Source: Bipolaris cookei
Lineage: Eukaryota > Ascomycota > Dothideomycetes > Pleosporales > Pleosporaceae
DNA length: 37,119 nt
Reading direction: 5' to 3'
Assembly: GCA_002286855.1 (NCBI GenBank)
Contig: NRSV01000129.1
Coordinates: forward strand, 1 to 37,119
The notes beneath the pieces were generated by a model, which ran no database searches, had not been told where the DNA came from, and was given only the letters and a program-made list of their open reading frames with translations. Shown one piece after another: positions 16,019-27,388 of the stretch. The position numbers were made by a program, and so were the translations under genes. Each line of letters opens with the position of its first letter. The first letter of the stretch is position 1.

Positions 16019-19000
16019 CTACCGCTTAATCAAGCCCTTGGCCTCAGCCATTGCAACCGCCTCTTCGTTCTTCTTCCTCTGCGCCTGCAACTCTTCTTCC
16101 TTCTTCCTTGCAATCTCCCTCTCTAGCTGGTCTGGACGCCTGACCGCAATGTCCTTGGGCTTGTTATCCGAGAAGAAGAATTTGAGGCTCTTCTCAATGA
16201 TGTAGCAGGCAACAAAGTCAAAAGCCATGATGGTAGTAATCATAATCTTGAAGTCGGTAGTGAAGGGAACCAGCTTAAGCCTCTCATTCAGCTCCGGAAT
16301 GAACTCGGTTGCGCAAGAGAATGCGACACCAGAAACAGAGACGAGACCCCAGTACATTCCCTTGTTTTCGCGGATAGACTCACGGAAAGGACGGCCCTGG
16401 TAGTTGATGGCAAAGGTAGAGATTTGCTGAATGAGCTGAAGCAGGTAGATGGCCGAGTTGAGGAGCGATGGCTCAAACTCCTTTTCCAAATCTGGGTTAG
16501 GATCCTTGGGCTCAACGCGTTGCACATATTGGCTGACGTAGATGAGGGTGATGATATGAATGGCAAACTGGCCTAACACGGATCCAATAATGTAAGTGTT
16601 AAAGATATTGGACTGTGGACGTTCCTTTGACAGAGCCTCAACGGTCTTTGCGCGAGAAATGGAGAGGAAACAAACACTCATCATCATTCCTGAGATGGTG
16701 ACTTGACCGTCACCAAATTTGATACCATCGAGGTAGAGGACTGATAAGCTATAGGCAGAGATCAAACAGTTGAGAGCAAGGATCTTGTACATCTGAATTG
16801 TGGCAACAAGCGTGCAGCGACCTTGACGGATGATGTTGGGGATGGCGACGACATTGGCAAGCTTGGAAGTAAAAGGTGCGGCAACAGAGGCATCGCCGAG
16901 CTTAATGGTCGGAGGCTCACCAGCAAGCTCTTCCATTTCCTGGGCCATCATCTTTTCTTGCATTTGTTGGGCAAAGTTGGTAGCGGTTTGAGCAGGTTGG
17001 ACCTGACCAGGCTGTTCAGTGGAAGCGGATCCGTTGGCGGCAAGGAGAAGACCCTTCTTCTTGGCTTGAGCCTCCATTGCCTTCTCGTAATGCGGGTTAG
17101 TCGGGCCTGGCGGGTACAGATGAGCGATCATGATGGGGACAGGAGGTTGAGGCTGGTTGAAGCGCTGCATGAGATTGCACTGCTTCTCGTAGACATTCTT
17201 CATCTGCGTATTCCGGAAATGTTCACCAATCTTGTCGAGATCCTCACGGGTACCGTTGAGAAGAGCAACACCGATATGAGCCTGCTTCAAAGCGCCAACA
17301 TCGTTGGTACCATCACCAGCCATGAGGGTAGTGTAACCGCGATCCTTGAGACCAAGAAGAATCTCCTCCTTTTGCTTTGGTGAAACACGAGCGTAGACCC
17401 AGGTGTATCGCAAGATTTGGTTCCATCCAGGCTGACCGGTGAATTTAGAGAGTGCATATCCAGTAAGACAGATATCTTTAGTTTTCAAGATCTCATCGTC
17501 CAGTGGCTTAGTTGGGTCAACAGGAATGCTAAGCTTATCATCGACGCTACGCCAGACAAGCTTCTCGCCAGAATCGTCGTTTTCAGGTGCGTCAAGGATG
17601 TAGCACTCGCGATCAACAATCTCAACCTGCTTAGCGACATGAACGGCAGTAAGGGGATTATCACCGGTAATCATGACAACACGATGGCTGGACTCATTCA
17701 AGGAGCGGACAGCCTCTATAGCGTCAGGCTTGAGCGGGCATTGAAGTACGAGGAAGCCGGCAAAGTGTAGGTCAGATTCAACCTGCTCACGCTTGAGGTC
17801 GTTAATGCGATTCTGGCCCCATTCTCCGTCGTCAGATAGGAACTTGTATGCCAGGGCTAGTACGCGGCCACCGTTACGGGTAAAGTGTTTGAAGGTTTCC
17901 TCGTAGTGTGGGGGTGTATTGATCAACATCTTGCGGATCGTCTCGGGCGCACCCTTGACCGCAGCGATTGTGCTCTTGACTTTCCGTCCAGTTTTATTGT
18001 TATTGACGAGAACGGTAGCTACGGAACTCTGGCGCTTGAGGGCAGATGAGAATTGGAAACGACGGCGAATTTGAACAAGCTCGGCGTGAGATTTGGCGGT
18101 AGTCGTTGTCGCTTGAAGGGTATCTTTGGCTCCAAGCCTCCAGCCAAGGGATTGAAGGGTAGCCTTTTCCATGGGCTCACCCACAGTCTCGCCATCATCA
18201 AGTTTAACCAGAGCATGAGCAGATGCAAGTACCAATGTAGTCTCGGTGCCAACATCCGTAACCTTTGCAAGATCTGTGTGTGCACCATCTGGCGCGACCG
18301 TAGCGCCACTCTGTCCCAGGGATAGTCCAGCAATGCCGTCAACAACTAGATCTTCACCAGTCAGAGTACCAGTCTTGTCGAAACAAGCCACATCGACCTG
18401 ACCAGCAAAGGGAATACGGAACGGCTCAGTACAAAAGATGGCATACTTGCTGAGCGCAGCAAGAGAAGTGTTGACGGCCAAACTGAGTTCCATGGGGAGT
18501 TCCGGAGGTACGACGCTCGTAACAATGAGAACACAGTCGAGGAGGAGCTTGTTGCGCTGGCGGTCTAACCTAACACCCTCTTGCCATACGTACCACGAGG
18601 CAGCGACAGCGAAGACAGTAAGGAAGAGGATGAAGAAGAGAGCTTCAACATTGTTGGCGGAAACACGCTCGGTAGCGAAGATCATGGTTCTGACAAGGCT
18701 TCCCTGATTGGTCTCGAATCCAGTCTTGACTACGACAGCAACAGCACCCTTGTCCGGCGGTGGGGGGACGCCAGATGCGAGTTTCGGGACAACGGCGCCA
18801 TCTTCCTCGATGTTGCTTCCATGTGAGACTTGAAGGACCTTGGTGCCACCCCAGAGGAACGAGTTCTTATCCAGACCCTCGGGCTCGATGCGCGCATCGC
18901 CGGGTCGCAGTTGTACGGATTCCTTGAGCACAGGAGTACTCTCTCCTGACAGCATAGCCTCATTAACGATAGCTGAGCCTTCGAGAAGGAGCATGTCGCA

Positions 19001-19882
19001 TGCGACACCAGAATCTTCCTTGGTCCTGCCCACGCTGACAACATCGCCCGGAAGCAGCTTGTCGCTCATAATCTCTTGCCATTGCTTCTGCCTATATGCC
19101 AAAATCTCATAAGGCTTGATGCTCATGCCACGGAACTCATTTAGTGTTCTCTGTCTCTGCCACACAACGGTGCTCTCGAAAACAACCAGCATGAAGAGTG
19201 TGAAGAGGGAGTAGTACCAGTATTCATCGAGCATCCATAGCCCAACGCAGAAAACCTGGAAGACGAAGAAAGGGGCGACAGCGTGTTCCTTGAACAACTC
19301 GGTAAACGTGGGGACAGGGATATCGAATGCGTTGTCGCCATAGTGCTGCTGCAGGCGCTCGATCTCGGCGGGGGAGGTGAGGCCCTGTGCCTGCTGGAAC
19401 GTCTTGAGCTGTGGCTTGGGCTCGGTATCGAGGGCGTAAGCGAGCGGGGCGAAGGAGCCCTTGTTGGCGTCGTAGAGGAAACGTCGCTTTTGAAAGAGGA
19501 AGGAAATGTTTGGCTTCCCGCCAACATTATCGCGGACCAACTTGACAATCTCGGCAGCGCCAGCGTTCTTAACAGGCTGCACTTTAATAAGCTGGGCACT
19601 ACGCACATCGCTGGCCGTGGTGGTGGTGAAGGCGCTCTTGAGGTTAACATTCCAATGCGTCATGAGCCAGAACAGCGACTGGAACGTGGTGATGGTGGCA
19701 ATCCAGACAAAAGTCCATTCCGACGACTGGATGTACTGTTCATAGCGCTGGGGCGAGAAGTATACTGCCGAGAAGGCTGGCCATATTATCAAAAAGGGCC
19801 AGATATACGTGTGCAGCTGCAATGGCAGCGGGCTGTGCAGGCTGGCCTGCTTGATCTGGGGGTTGTCGACAAGCGGCGCCAT
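16019..19882 (-). CDS. SPF1: P5A-type ATPase Spf1, ER membrane-protein dislocase (1287 residues)
   Basis: Spf1/ATP13A1 resides in the ER membrane and removes mistargeted transmembrane helices; loss disturbs ER homeostasis and ion balance. The gene is a single exon. The P-type ATPase motifs are complete: SGES (actuator, Glu314), the P5A mark PPELPMEL (459-466) in the membrane part, DKTGTLT with the phosphorylated Asp502, TGDNPLTA in the P domain, and GDGTNDVGALK (856-866). Hydrophobic segments lie near the N-terminus (YIWPFLIIWPAF and further), around the PPELP motif and in the last quarter. The C-terminus is a charged helix ending GLIKR. Length fits the family (yeast about 1215). A CACGTG lies at 19984-19989, about 100 bp before the ATG. 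It is not in an operon-like relation with its neighbours. Confidence 0.97.
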   Translation of the reverse strand: MAPLVDNPQIKQASLHSPLPLQLHTYIWPFLIIWPAFSAVYFSPQRYEQYIQSSEWTFVWIATITTFQSLFWLMTHWNVNLKSAFTTTTASDVRSAQLIKVQPVKNAGAAEIVKLVRDNVGGKPNISFLFQKRRFLYDANKGSFAPLAYALDTEPKPQLKTFQQAQGLTSPAEIERLQQHYGDNAFDIPVPTFTELFKEHAVAPFFVFQVFCVGLWMLDEYWYYSLFTLFMLVVFESTVVWQRQRTLNEFRGMSIKPYEILAYRQKQWQEIMSDKLLPGDVVSVGRTKEDSGVACDMLLLEGSAIVNEAMLSGESTPVLKESVQLRPGDARIEPEGLDKNSFLWGGTKVLQVSHGSNIEEDGAVVPKLASGVPPPPDKGAVAVVVKTGFETNQGSLVRTMIFATERVSANNVEALFFILFLTVFAVAASWYVWQEGVRLDRQRNKLLLDCVLIVTSVVPPELPMELSLAVNTSLAALSKYAIFCTEPFRIPFAGQVDVACFDKTGTLTGEDLVVDGIAGLSLGQSGATVAPDGAHTDLAKVTDVGTETTLVLASAHALVKLDDGETVGEPMEKATLQSLGWRLGAKDTLQATTTTAKSHAELVQIRRRFQFSSALKRQSSVATVLVNNNKTGRKVKSTIAAVKGAPETIRKMLINTPPHYEETFKHFTRNGGRVLALAYKFLSDDGEWGQNRINDLKREQVESDLHFAGFLVLQCPLKPDAIEAVRSLNESSHRVVMITGDNPLTAVHVAKQVEIVDRECYILDAPENDDSGEKLVWRSVDDKLSIPVDPTKPLDDEILKTKDICLTGYALSKFTGQPGWNQILRYTWVYARVSPKQKEEILLGLKDRGYTTLMAGDGTNDVGALKQAHIGVALLNGTREDLDKIGEHFRNTQMKNVYEKQCNLMQRFNQPQPPVPIMIAHLYPPGPTNPHYEKAMEAQAKKKGLLLAANGSASTEQPGQVQPAQTATNFAQQMQEKMMAQEMEELAGEPPTIKLGDASVAAPFTSKLANVVAIPNIIRQGRCTLVATIQMYKILALNCLISAYSLSVLYLDGIKFGDGQVTISGMMMSVCFLSISRAKTVEALSKERPQSNIFNTYIIGSVLGQFAIHIITLIYVSQYVQRVEPKDPNPDLEKEFEPSLLNSAIYLLQLIQQISTFAINYQGRPFRESIRENKGMYWGLVSVSGVAFSCATEFIPELNERLKLVPFTTDFKIMITTIMAFDFVACYIIEKSLKFFFSDNKPKDIAVRRPDQLEREIARKKEEELQAQRKKNEEAVAMAEAKGLIKR

Positions 19883-19983
19883 TGTTGTGGTGTCGTGTCC
19901 AAACGAACGTCAGTCTTTCAAATCCGAGTTTAATGCCCGCCGCAATCGCCATCGCGTGGGCGTCGGCACTAGTTTTCCCGACC

Positions 19984-19989
19984 CACGTG
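19984..19989. promoter_or_regulatory. CACGTG palindrome upstream of SPF1
   Basis: An E-box type hexamer about 102 bp upstream of the SPF1 start, in the 326-bp gap between SPF1 and the gene behind it. Fungal bHLH factors bind such sites; there is no direct evidence here. Confidence 0.3.
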
Positions 19990-20208
19990 TCGGGGAACTT
20001 CACCACCAGAGGCCCGATACGGACTAGCGTGAAATGTGCCCTGCCGACGATACTTACTCTTTGTGCACTCAAAATTGCTTGACATGGATATAATAGGATG
20101 CTTTGATTGTAATTTTTAGGAAGAGCCACCGCTATCATCTTCGATATGCCTATGTTCAACCTTGCATATCACCCTGCTTGTCTTCTTTGACAGCCCCAAC
20201 CAATATGT

Positions 20209-22140
20209 CTAATACTGTCGCTCAAGCATCATATCTTGCCATATCCTCTTTAGTTTGTGATCGAAGAATACATCAATCCAGGCTATATGTTGCATGGCAT
20301 CTTCCAGCTCAGCTTGGCGTTCAATTCCCAGCATACCACACAGGTCAGAAAGCTTCGGAATCCACCAAGCGCGGTCCTCATCCAATGTCACGATTGAACA
20401 TGCCACGACCAAGACCCAAACCAGCATCTTCAGGTTCTTTTCGCGTCCCCATACCTCTACTACTGAAGTTGCAGGTCGATCGATGGCGATGCGCAGCCGT
20501 CCCAGGAGTATGGCAAAGATCTTCGCATTGGCTGGCAGTCCCCGTAAGGCAGTATATACAAAGATCAGCGTTGCAGCAAGAAGACCCTCGACCACACTTG
20601 CTGCATCTGCTCTCTTTCTTTGGTTCTCTTCTCCCTCGTTCCTGCTAGCTCGGGTCTCTTTGTCAAACTCGATAAAGTCATGCGATCGATCGGGGATGGA
20701 GAGAACAATGTGTTGCATATGGTAGAGGAGGTTGCTTAGCGTAATTCGGGAGACCTTTCCAGACAAATGTGAGGACATCGCCAGCGCGATTCGATGTAAC
20801 CGGTAAAAGATATTAAAACACTCTGTCGCAGCAAGGGATAACTGAAGCGGCGATGTGGGCGACGTGTACGCCGCTTCTTCCATGAGTTCGTCAGGGAGAA
20901 GAGGTGCATCTAGATCAAGGCACACAAGCGGGAATGAAGGCGGTGTCCGAAAAGCCGCAGCGGTATGGAAATCTACCCTGGTAAGGTATGCCTTAGCAAT
21001 TGGATGGATTGTTTTGTATGCTGGGAGCTCACCATAAAATGCCGCGCAACAAGCCATCGTTGTGCCCAATTGCGAATAATCCACCCCTGGCAGCCAACAT
21101 TTGATTCAGAGCGATCAAATGCATCTGAGCGGTATCGTATGCTCCAAAAAGATTCTAACTATAGTCAGCAGATGCGCAGTGGCCAACACCGAAGATGGAG
21201 TCTAACCTCAAAACTTGCAAGTGTCAAGACTGTGCCAATAACCTCGTCTGAAACGACTCCATCAGGCTCCGTGAGCTTTGAACTAATGGCGTTGATTGCG
21301 TCACTTTTGTGCTTGAGATGACAGCAATGTAGCTCACTAAGACCCTCTGCGAGTACTCCGTATATTGCCCACGTTGATAGCGTAGCATGCAGAAGGCCAG
21401 CGTCATGGATGGCCCAAGTTGGCCATGTGTTCTTAGCATCAATAGCAATGGAATTAGTTTTAGGCGCGCTTTTGTCTGAGAGAATGTCAGCATAAAACGT
21501 CAATTGCAAAGAGTTCGTCTTCTGAGTTACACGTACATAGCTGAAACAACATATCGAAATGCGGCGTCCCTGGTATCGGCAAGATGTCAAAAGGATCGAT
21601 ACGGTGAGCGCTTGGATCTGTTCGTAACTTGGGAATCTTCAATGTCGATTCGATTATTCTATCTTTCAATCTTTCTTCTGTGTCCATTGTTGTATAATAT
21701 CCTTTCCCAGTTCCTTGATCCACAAGACAGGTATCTGGCGTACCTATGGGTGACGAACGTTTTTTCCCCTTGCTTTTACCTTTTCCATTATTCAATATCA
21801 GTTTTCCACCTTTGGTCGCCTTGTTTTGTGTCGATCGTTGGATTCGAAACCGATTGCTTAGTTGATTTCTTGCCATGACGGTAGTTGCTGAGCTTTGCTC
21901 TGGAATATCCACCTGCGGCATAGTTGTTTTCGTGTCGAAGAAGTTGCGCATAACTAGTCGACGAATCATGCCCCGTTCGGCTCCGTTTGGCAGGTTTGGC
22001 TTTGTGGTCGTCACGAAGAACTCGTATTGACGTGCCATGGTTGCGACTGAGGTATCTCTTCTCTGCGGCTGGTCTGGCGGCGAGGAATAACTGGCCAGAT
22101 TCGGGGTACTGTTCTTTGACGGATTTAGTGCATCTATCAT
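20209..22140 (-). CDS. Fungal_trans_2 regulator without visible zinc cluster (587 residues)
   Basis: Exons are 22140-21537, 21475-21207, 21154-21033 and 20977-20209 (1764 nt). The introns are 61, 52 and 55 nt. Splicing restores features shared by this family: YEFFVTTTKPNL and MIRRLVMRNFF near the N-terminus, NTWPTWAIHDAGLLHATL, SFENLFGAYDTAQMHL, then LAARGGLFAIGHNDGLLRGILW, and a C-terminal stretch VLVVACSIVTLDEDRAWW. These match the fungal_trans_2 (PF11951) type that often follows a Zn2Cys6 cluster, but no CxxC-rich cluster is present at the N-terminus. That region is instead basic (KGKSKGKKRSS). It may regulate transcription without its own DNA-binding motif or through a partner; that is inference. 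An internal ATG at MARQYEFF is an alternative start. Confidence 0.85.
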
Positions 22141-23138
22141 TATGGAAGTCGATACTCTATCCAGCTACAAGGAAAGACATAACCCAGGGTATAATAAAAA
22201 TCACAAGGTAAATACGGTGTGAAGATTGTCAATAAGACGGCTGCCTTCAATCGGCGTCTAGTCGCTCCCTTGGCCAGGATGATGCGTGAAACCCTGGATT
22301 TGATATTTCCAACCAGAATCATTGGTGATGATGAGAGACGGGTCGTTTTCGTGGCAACAATGGATTATCTAAACATCCGGTTGATTATGGCAGCAGGGTG
22401 GGCTTGAAGGGCGTGTAAGTTGTCTTGTGATTGGAGAATAGGTTATATGCATAATGCAGCCTCAGAAAGACCCGAATCCAAGCTTCACCCACTTACGGAA
22501 CTCTAGGAAACAATTTAAGTCAAAAGGGAGGATCGTAAACGAAAACCTGTTTTTGAGTTTTTTTTTTAAAAAAGTATGTGACTTGTGTCAACCAATTTTA
22601 AGGTCAGCGCGTCGTGTATTCGACTAAATTCTAGCCCCTTTCCATGGAGTATAGCGCGACTCACGCAGCTGAACAACATGACTGATGGTGATGCAGTTCA
22701 ACTGGTCATGATGGATGGCACCACTTTTGCAGAACTGAGCCTTTTTGGGAAAAAAATCTGTCAAACAGTAATCTGGGAAATGGTTGGACGGCTATAGACA
22801 GGCGTGGAAGCCAGTGGCCAAGCTGACGCAGCAGAGCTAGTAGCGGTGTCAAGCCAATGATACTGCCACCCCCACTTGGCCCCCACACACTTGTGGATAT
22901 ACGCTGAAGTTGAAGCAGCGTTGCAAATGTATAATAATCTGTGGGAACGACTTGATTTGCCAAGAGGTGCAAGGAAGGGGATGTGAGAGCAACAGTGTGA
23001 TTATTTCTAACCAATAGCCTCAAACAGCGGGTACCCTAAGCAGTGGAGCTGTTTCTTTCACTCCCACAACGCCTCCTGATTACACGCCCATTGCGCTCAG
23101 GGCTCTAATATATATTTAAACATGGAGATTGTAGATGC
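22141..23138. other. 1-kb intergenic stretch, no gene seen
   Basis: Short frames on both strands (for instance 22585-22797 and 22706-23023) show no recognisable content. A homopolymer junction T11-A6 lies at about 22558-22575. It probably holds the promoter of the fungal_trans_2 gene and the 3' end of GLN4. Confidence 0.5.
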
Positions 23139-25153
23139 TTATTTGCCCTTGTCCTCCCTCAGGCTCACGATCTGATTGAGCACAATATTGCTCTCTGTCG
23201 AATCGATATCGACACAGAAGTAAGCTGTGCGTAGCGCCTGGAAACGGACAAGGGCGTCCGAAGAACCACTCAAATCCAATGATGTCTCACTGATGAGGTT
23301 TCTGATACCCTTCTCGATGACTGCATTCTTGTAGATGATCTCGGAGTTCGGGTTAAGATCGTCCGCCCAGCCTCCCGTTTTCCAGTCTAACGTATTTGGA
23401 GACTCAGTCTTGAAGAGCGAGTTATACAGACGTGCAGTGACAGGGACAGCAGTTGCTGCGTCTACCCACTGAATGTACGCTTTTGGCTTCTCAGTGGCTG
23501 GGGCTTTGACTGCTTTGATCTCGGTGACATTGCCATTTTCGTCCTTGGAGAAGGATGTAGCGCGGATCGGAAATGGCACGTTGTACAAACCAACAGCCTT
23601 GTTAGGTGCCAGACGGAAATAATCTTCACTGTCTTCCTCTCTGAAGTCAGTGCGATCTATATAGACTGCATTGCCAACCTTGACTTTTCGCTCTCCTGGA
23701 ATCGTACCCTTTGGGTCGTATGGTACAGTAAGCTCCTGCTCGTCCTCGGCAACAAAGTCTTCGATGATGACTTTGATCGGATCAAGTACCAGCATTTGGC
23801 GTGGCACAGTTCGTTCTAGATGCTTTCTGATCGAGGCTTCGAAACGCGGAGGTTCGATTTCAGAGAGTGCATCTGTAACGCCGAGCTCGTCGACAAAGTT
23901 GAGCATAGCCTTGGCTGGAATACCGCGGCGACGGAGAGCGACCATGGTAAAGAGGCGAGGATCATCCCACCCTCGCACTGCTGGTGGGATCTTCTTCGTC
24001 TCCACTGTACCATCTGCATTCTTCTTCTCGACCGCTGTTCCCTCGACAAGCTGGAGGATGCGTCGCTTCGACAAAATCGTACCGCCAACACTGAGACGGC
24101 CAAATCTACTTTTCTTAGTAACACAAAACGCAGAGAACAGCAACTGCACTTACTCTCTTTGCATAGGCCCCTTCTCTTCCGACTTGGGGACCTTCATGTC
24201 CAGTTGCTCCAGCAGCCAGTCGTAAGAAACACGAGACTGGCGGAATTCAACAGTACACATGGAGTGGGTAATGCCTTCCAGAGCATCACAAATGCAGTGG
24301 GTAAAGTCGTATGTCGGGTAGATTCTCCACTTGTCGCCTGTCCTGTGGTGGTAATTTTCCTTTACAACGCGGTAGGCTGGGAGGTCCCACATCTGCGGGT
24401 TGCCCTCGTCTGGATCCGTCAACTTTTGCTTCATTCGGAGGAATGCCTCTCCGGCCTTATATTTGCCATCTCGCATTGCTCGGAATTCGGTGATGGACTC
24501 TTCAATAGGTCGTGTGCGGTGGGCACAGGCATAGCGTTTACCGCGGTTGTCGGGTCCGCCACGCTGGTTGTTGATTTCCTCTCCTGTATGTCGGTCAGAT
24601 TGGGGACGTTCAAGTATTCACGGCTAGACGTACGAGAACAGTGGCAGACATATGCCCCGTCTTTATTGATCAGCTGTTCTGCCAGCTCGTACAGCTTGTC
24701 GAAATTGTCGCTGCTGTAGGTAATCTTCCAGGGCTCAAACCCTAGCCACTTGACAACGTCCAGGATTGCCGTGAAATAAATTTCGTCTTCCTTCTCTGGG
24801 TTGGTGTCGTCGTAGCGCAGATAGCACTTGCCATTGTGGTGCTTTGCGAAACCAAAGTCTACTGCAATGGCCTTTGCGTGTCCAATGTGAAGGAAGCCAT
24901 TGGGCTCGGGTGGGAAACGAGTGCGGACTTCTGCGACGGGCTTCTCTTCGTAAATGCGCTTCAGCCAGCCTTCGGAGAAGATGCTGGTCGGCTCGCTCTT
25001 TGCGCTAGGCTTTGCCTGCTCTTTTGGTCGCAGGGCATGCTCAGCCTTTTTTGCCTTTGCAGCAGCCTTTTTCGCGGCTTTTTCCAGGGCGCGCTTGGAG
25101 GGGCCCTTCTCCTCCTCGTTGGGCGGCGGTGCGGAAACTGAGGGTTCAGACAT
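23139..25153 (-). CDS. GLN4: Glutaminyl-tRNA synthetase, cytosolic (638 residues)
   Basis: Charges tRNA-Gln with glutamine. Exons are 25153-24634, 24583-24154 and 24105-23139 (1917 nt); the introns are 50 nt (GTACGT) and 48 nt (GTAAGT, branch TTACTAAG). Class I signatures are HIGH at 89-92 within PPEPNGFLHIGHAKAI and a KMSKS-like LSKRR at 328-332 after FGRLSVGGTI. Splicing restores CHCSREEINNQRGGPDNRGK and RAMRDGKYKAGE, both diagnostic for GlnRS. The C-terminus holds the anticodon-binding beta-barrels (GWDDPRLFTMVALRRRGI onwards). Before the catalytic part is a short Lys/Ala-rich helix (residues 18-48), typical of eukaryotic synthetases. The long N-terminal domain found in yeast Gln4 is absent; it could be on an unseen upstream exon, but the ATG context and length suggest a genuinely short form. 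Confidence 0.96.
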
Positions 25154-26103
25154 ATCTACGCGGTGTCAGGCCTTTGCTAGTGTTAGAGGATGTGCTCGGG
25201 ATTTTTTCAGAGAATCTTCGCAAGTTGTGATACTGCCTGAATCATATAAATCCGCGTCAGGAGTGGCAACCTACCTACTAAATGGTGTGTGGGTTACAAT
25301 GCAGCTGGTGTGCAGCTTGGAGGGGCTCTATCAACGCCCGGGAGGGGCACTTGAGTCAAACACACTAGTGTAGCCTCACCAGCCACAAACGCCACACTTT
25401 ACCGGTATTGTTACGTCCCGCCCTTTTGTTACCATTCCTCTACATCTAGTGTATCGATATCTGTTTGAATTATATTTGGGTTGGTAGAGACTGACTCTTG
25501 CGCCACATATATGGCAGGAAATTTCGAGTTTTGACCGAGTATTGCTTGTCGCGACCAGCACGCTAGCACGCTGGCATGTACTACGTATTCCGCATTGAAT
25601 GAGAAATGTCTCTTCAACATCTTATGCATGATCCATGAGTAACTTTAAAAATTCATTGAAATACCTACTTCCATATTCAATAGCTTCGTTTCTTCAGGTT
25701 ACTTCTTCAATAAATATATGTGAAGAGGCTCTTGAACTGTCACATATCTAGTCTGTGTTACCATGAGACGTATACATAGTGGCTGATTGATCTCCCCAAT
25801 GCCTGGCAAAACTGTAAACATCCTCTTTTATAATTTACAGATCTCTGAATACCGAACAAACAAGCCATACACATTCAATGCAACTACCAGAATCAATACT
25901 CCTATTCCGGGATCAATTCACCAATCTATCCAAATGCCGCAACCAAACATCGAACTTCCCGCTAGCCAGAAACAAAGAAGAAACTACCCCCTCCACTCCC
26001 ACCATTAATAACTCCTGATTATCGAAGTGCTGGAGCAAGAGTCTCCCAAGTACACAAACAGCACCGTAATCGACACTACAAACACGACGCAACAAATGCG
26101 TGA
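25154..26103. other. AT-rich stretch without a supported gene
   Basis: A minus-strand frame at 25376-25561 has two CxxC pairs (SCHICGARV and VKCGVCGW) but no start context and no family I know. A plus-strand frame from 25878 (MQLPESILLFRDQF) is short and stops at 26016. Nothing else is clear. Confidence 0.4.
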
Positions 26104-26971
26104 ATGTACACTAATTCTTGCCTTAGCATTTCCAGTTTTACAGCCGCCATAGCCAGAAATCTACCATCTCAGCTTCTAACTGACCCAGAGCTTCAAAGCA
26201 AATATACAGCCCTCTCAGACCGAGCCCACTACCAATCTTTCATCTACGCTCACTTTCTAACAGATACCCGGGGCACCCTACCAACACCGAACCATTACCT
26301 CACCGTCAGCAACATGGTACAGGACTAACTTACTGAAAATACTGTCTCGCAGCACACATGGCACGCAGACAACATGACGCATCCTCCCGTGTCCAAGGAC
26401 TCCTATGATAACGGCTACCGCAAATACCTCCATACTACCAAATCACGCTCTGCAAAGTGCTCAGAAACCTTCCGCCATTTTTTCACCGCCGCTCATCAGC
26501 GCTGGCTCGACACTTCTGCTTCCCTCCGCGGCACACCGCTTACCTATCGACCCGCTGAAGTCGGATACTCGCGGCACTCTCACTGCTGACTCCGCCAGCA
26601 CAGGCTGCGCCAGTCGTCAAATTACATGAGGAATCTCATCGAGGAGATATGTAGCTATCTGCATCGAATCGGGGTGTTTAAGCAGCAGTTCAGCATGCAT
26701 GGGCGCTTTAATTTTTTGCTGTTTCGAAGTGGCCAGGCTATTATTGCGGAGATTTTTTGCTCGGGGCTGCTCCAAGTGTGGGTGAAGGATGGAGGTGGAT
26801 TCAATGTGTATCCTGCGGGAAGAAGCGTGGCGACTGCGAAGAGGGTGGGTAAGAGAGGAGTCGGATGTTGTGGAGGGTATGAGGGTGCAGTGGCAGAGGG
26901 CTGAGGAGTGGCGGAGGACGCTGAAGTGGGAGGATGAGGAGAGTAAGGTGAGTCATGGTAAGTGTGCGTAG
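26104..26971 (+). pseudogene. Possible broken or mis-modelled gene of unknown function
   Basis: A single frame carries two protein-like blocks: 26104-26280 (LPSQLLTDPELQSKYTALSD and further) and 26329-26589 (SYDNGYRKYLHTTKSRS and so on). They can be joined by a 48-nt intron, GTCAGC to CGCAG with an ACTAAC branch site. After TGA at 26587-26589 the same frame is open again to 26904. From 26789 another frame gives a strongly charged stretch (REEAWRLRRGW, WQRAEEWRRTLKWEDEE), which looks like a coding end. No family is recognised. It could be a decayed gene, or a real one with introns I have missed. The plus strand is markedly purine-rich from about 26750. Confidence 0.3.
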
Positions 26972-27388
26972 TTGCTTTATGTAGGGCTTGATCTACGAGT
27001 GATTATATGATGAAGTAGTATAAATATTTCTTGGCTATATGCTGAGCTCACATGCAGTGCTCTCTTCTCTCACTGAAACTCTCAAAACTCCTCCTATAGT
27101 GTGACTATTGTTCTCTCTCTCACTAGTGTGCCCAGCGAAATATGCCTTTATCCTATCCAGCCAAGAATCTTCCTATTGTACAATAGCCACGTCGTAAAGG
27201 TCGAGCAAAAACAAACTCAGAGTCACTCGCCAAATTGCTCTTTCCTCTCGCATTGACTCCCAGTTCTACATCCACATATTCACTATATACATCTCCTTTG
27301 GTCTCCACCTCCCCAATCAAACCAGACTCTGCAAATCTTCAAAGAACAAAAACCTATTCATCAACTCACCTAACATCATCCCTAAAGA
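26972..27388. other. Intergenic stretch, no gene seen
   Basis: Pyrimidine-rich runs (CTCTCTTCTCTC at 27060, TTCTCTCTCTCAC at 27111) resemble fungal promoter or leader sequence before the small frame at 27389. Nothing else is recognised. Confidence 0.4.

Noticed and set aside
16823..20027. Long plus-strand frames opposite SPF1 (for example 16823-17383 and 19283-19933)
   Set aside because: They are antisense shadows of the strongly supported SPF1 coding region and resemble nothing known.
25376..25561. Minus-strand frame with two CxxC pairs, as in a small zinc-binding protein
   Set aside because: No convincing start, no spacing typical of a known zinc domain, AT-rich surroundings, and no exon context.
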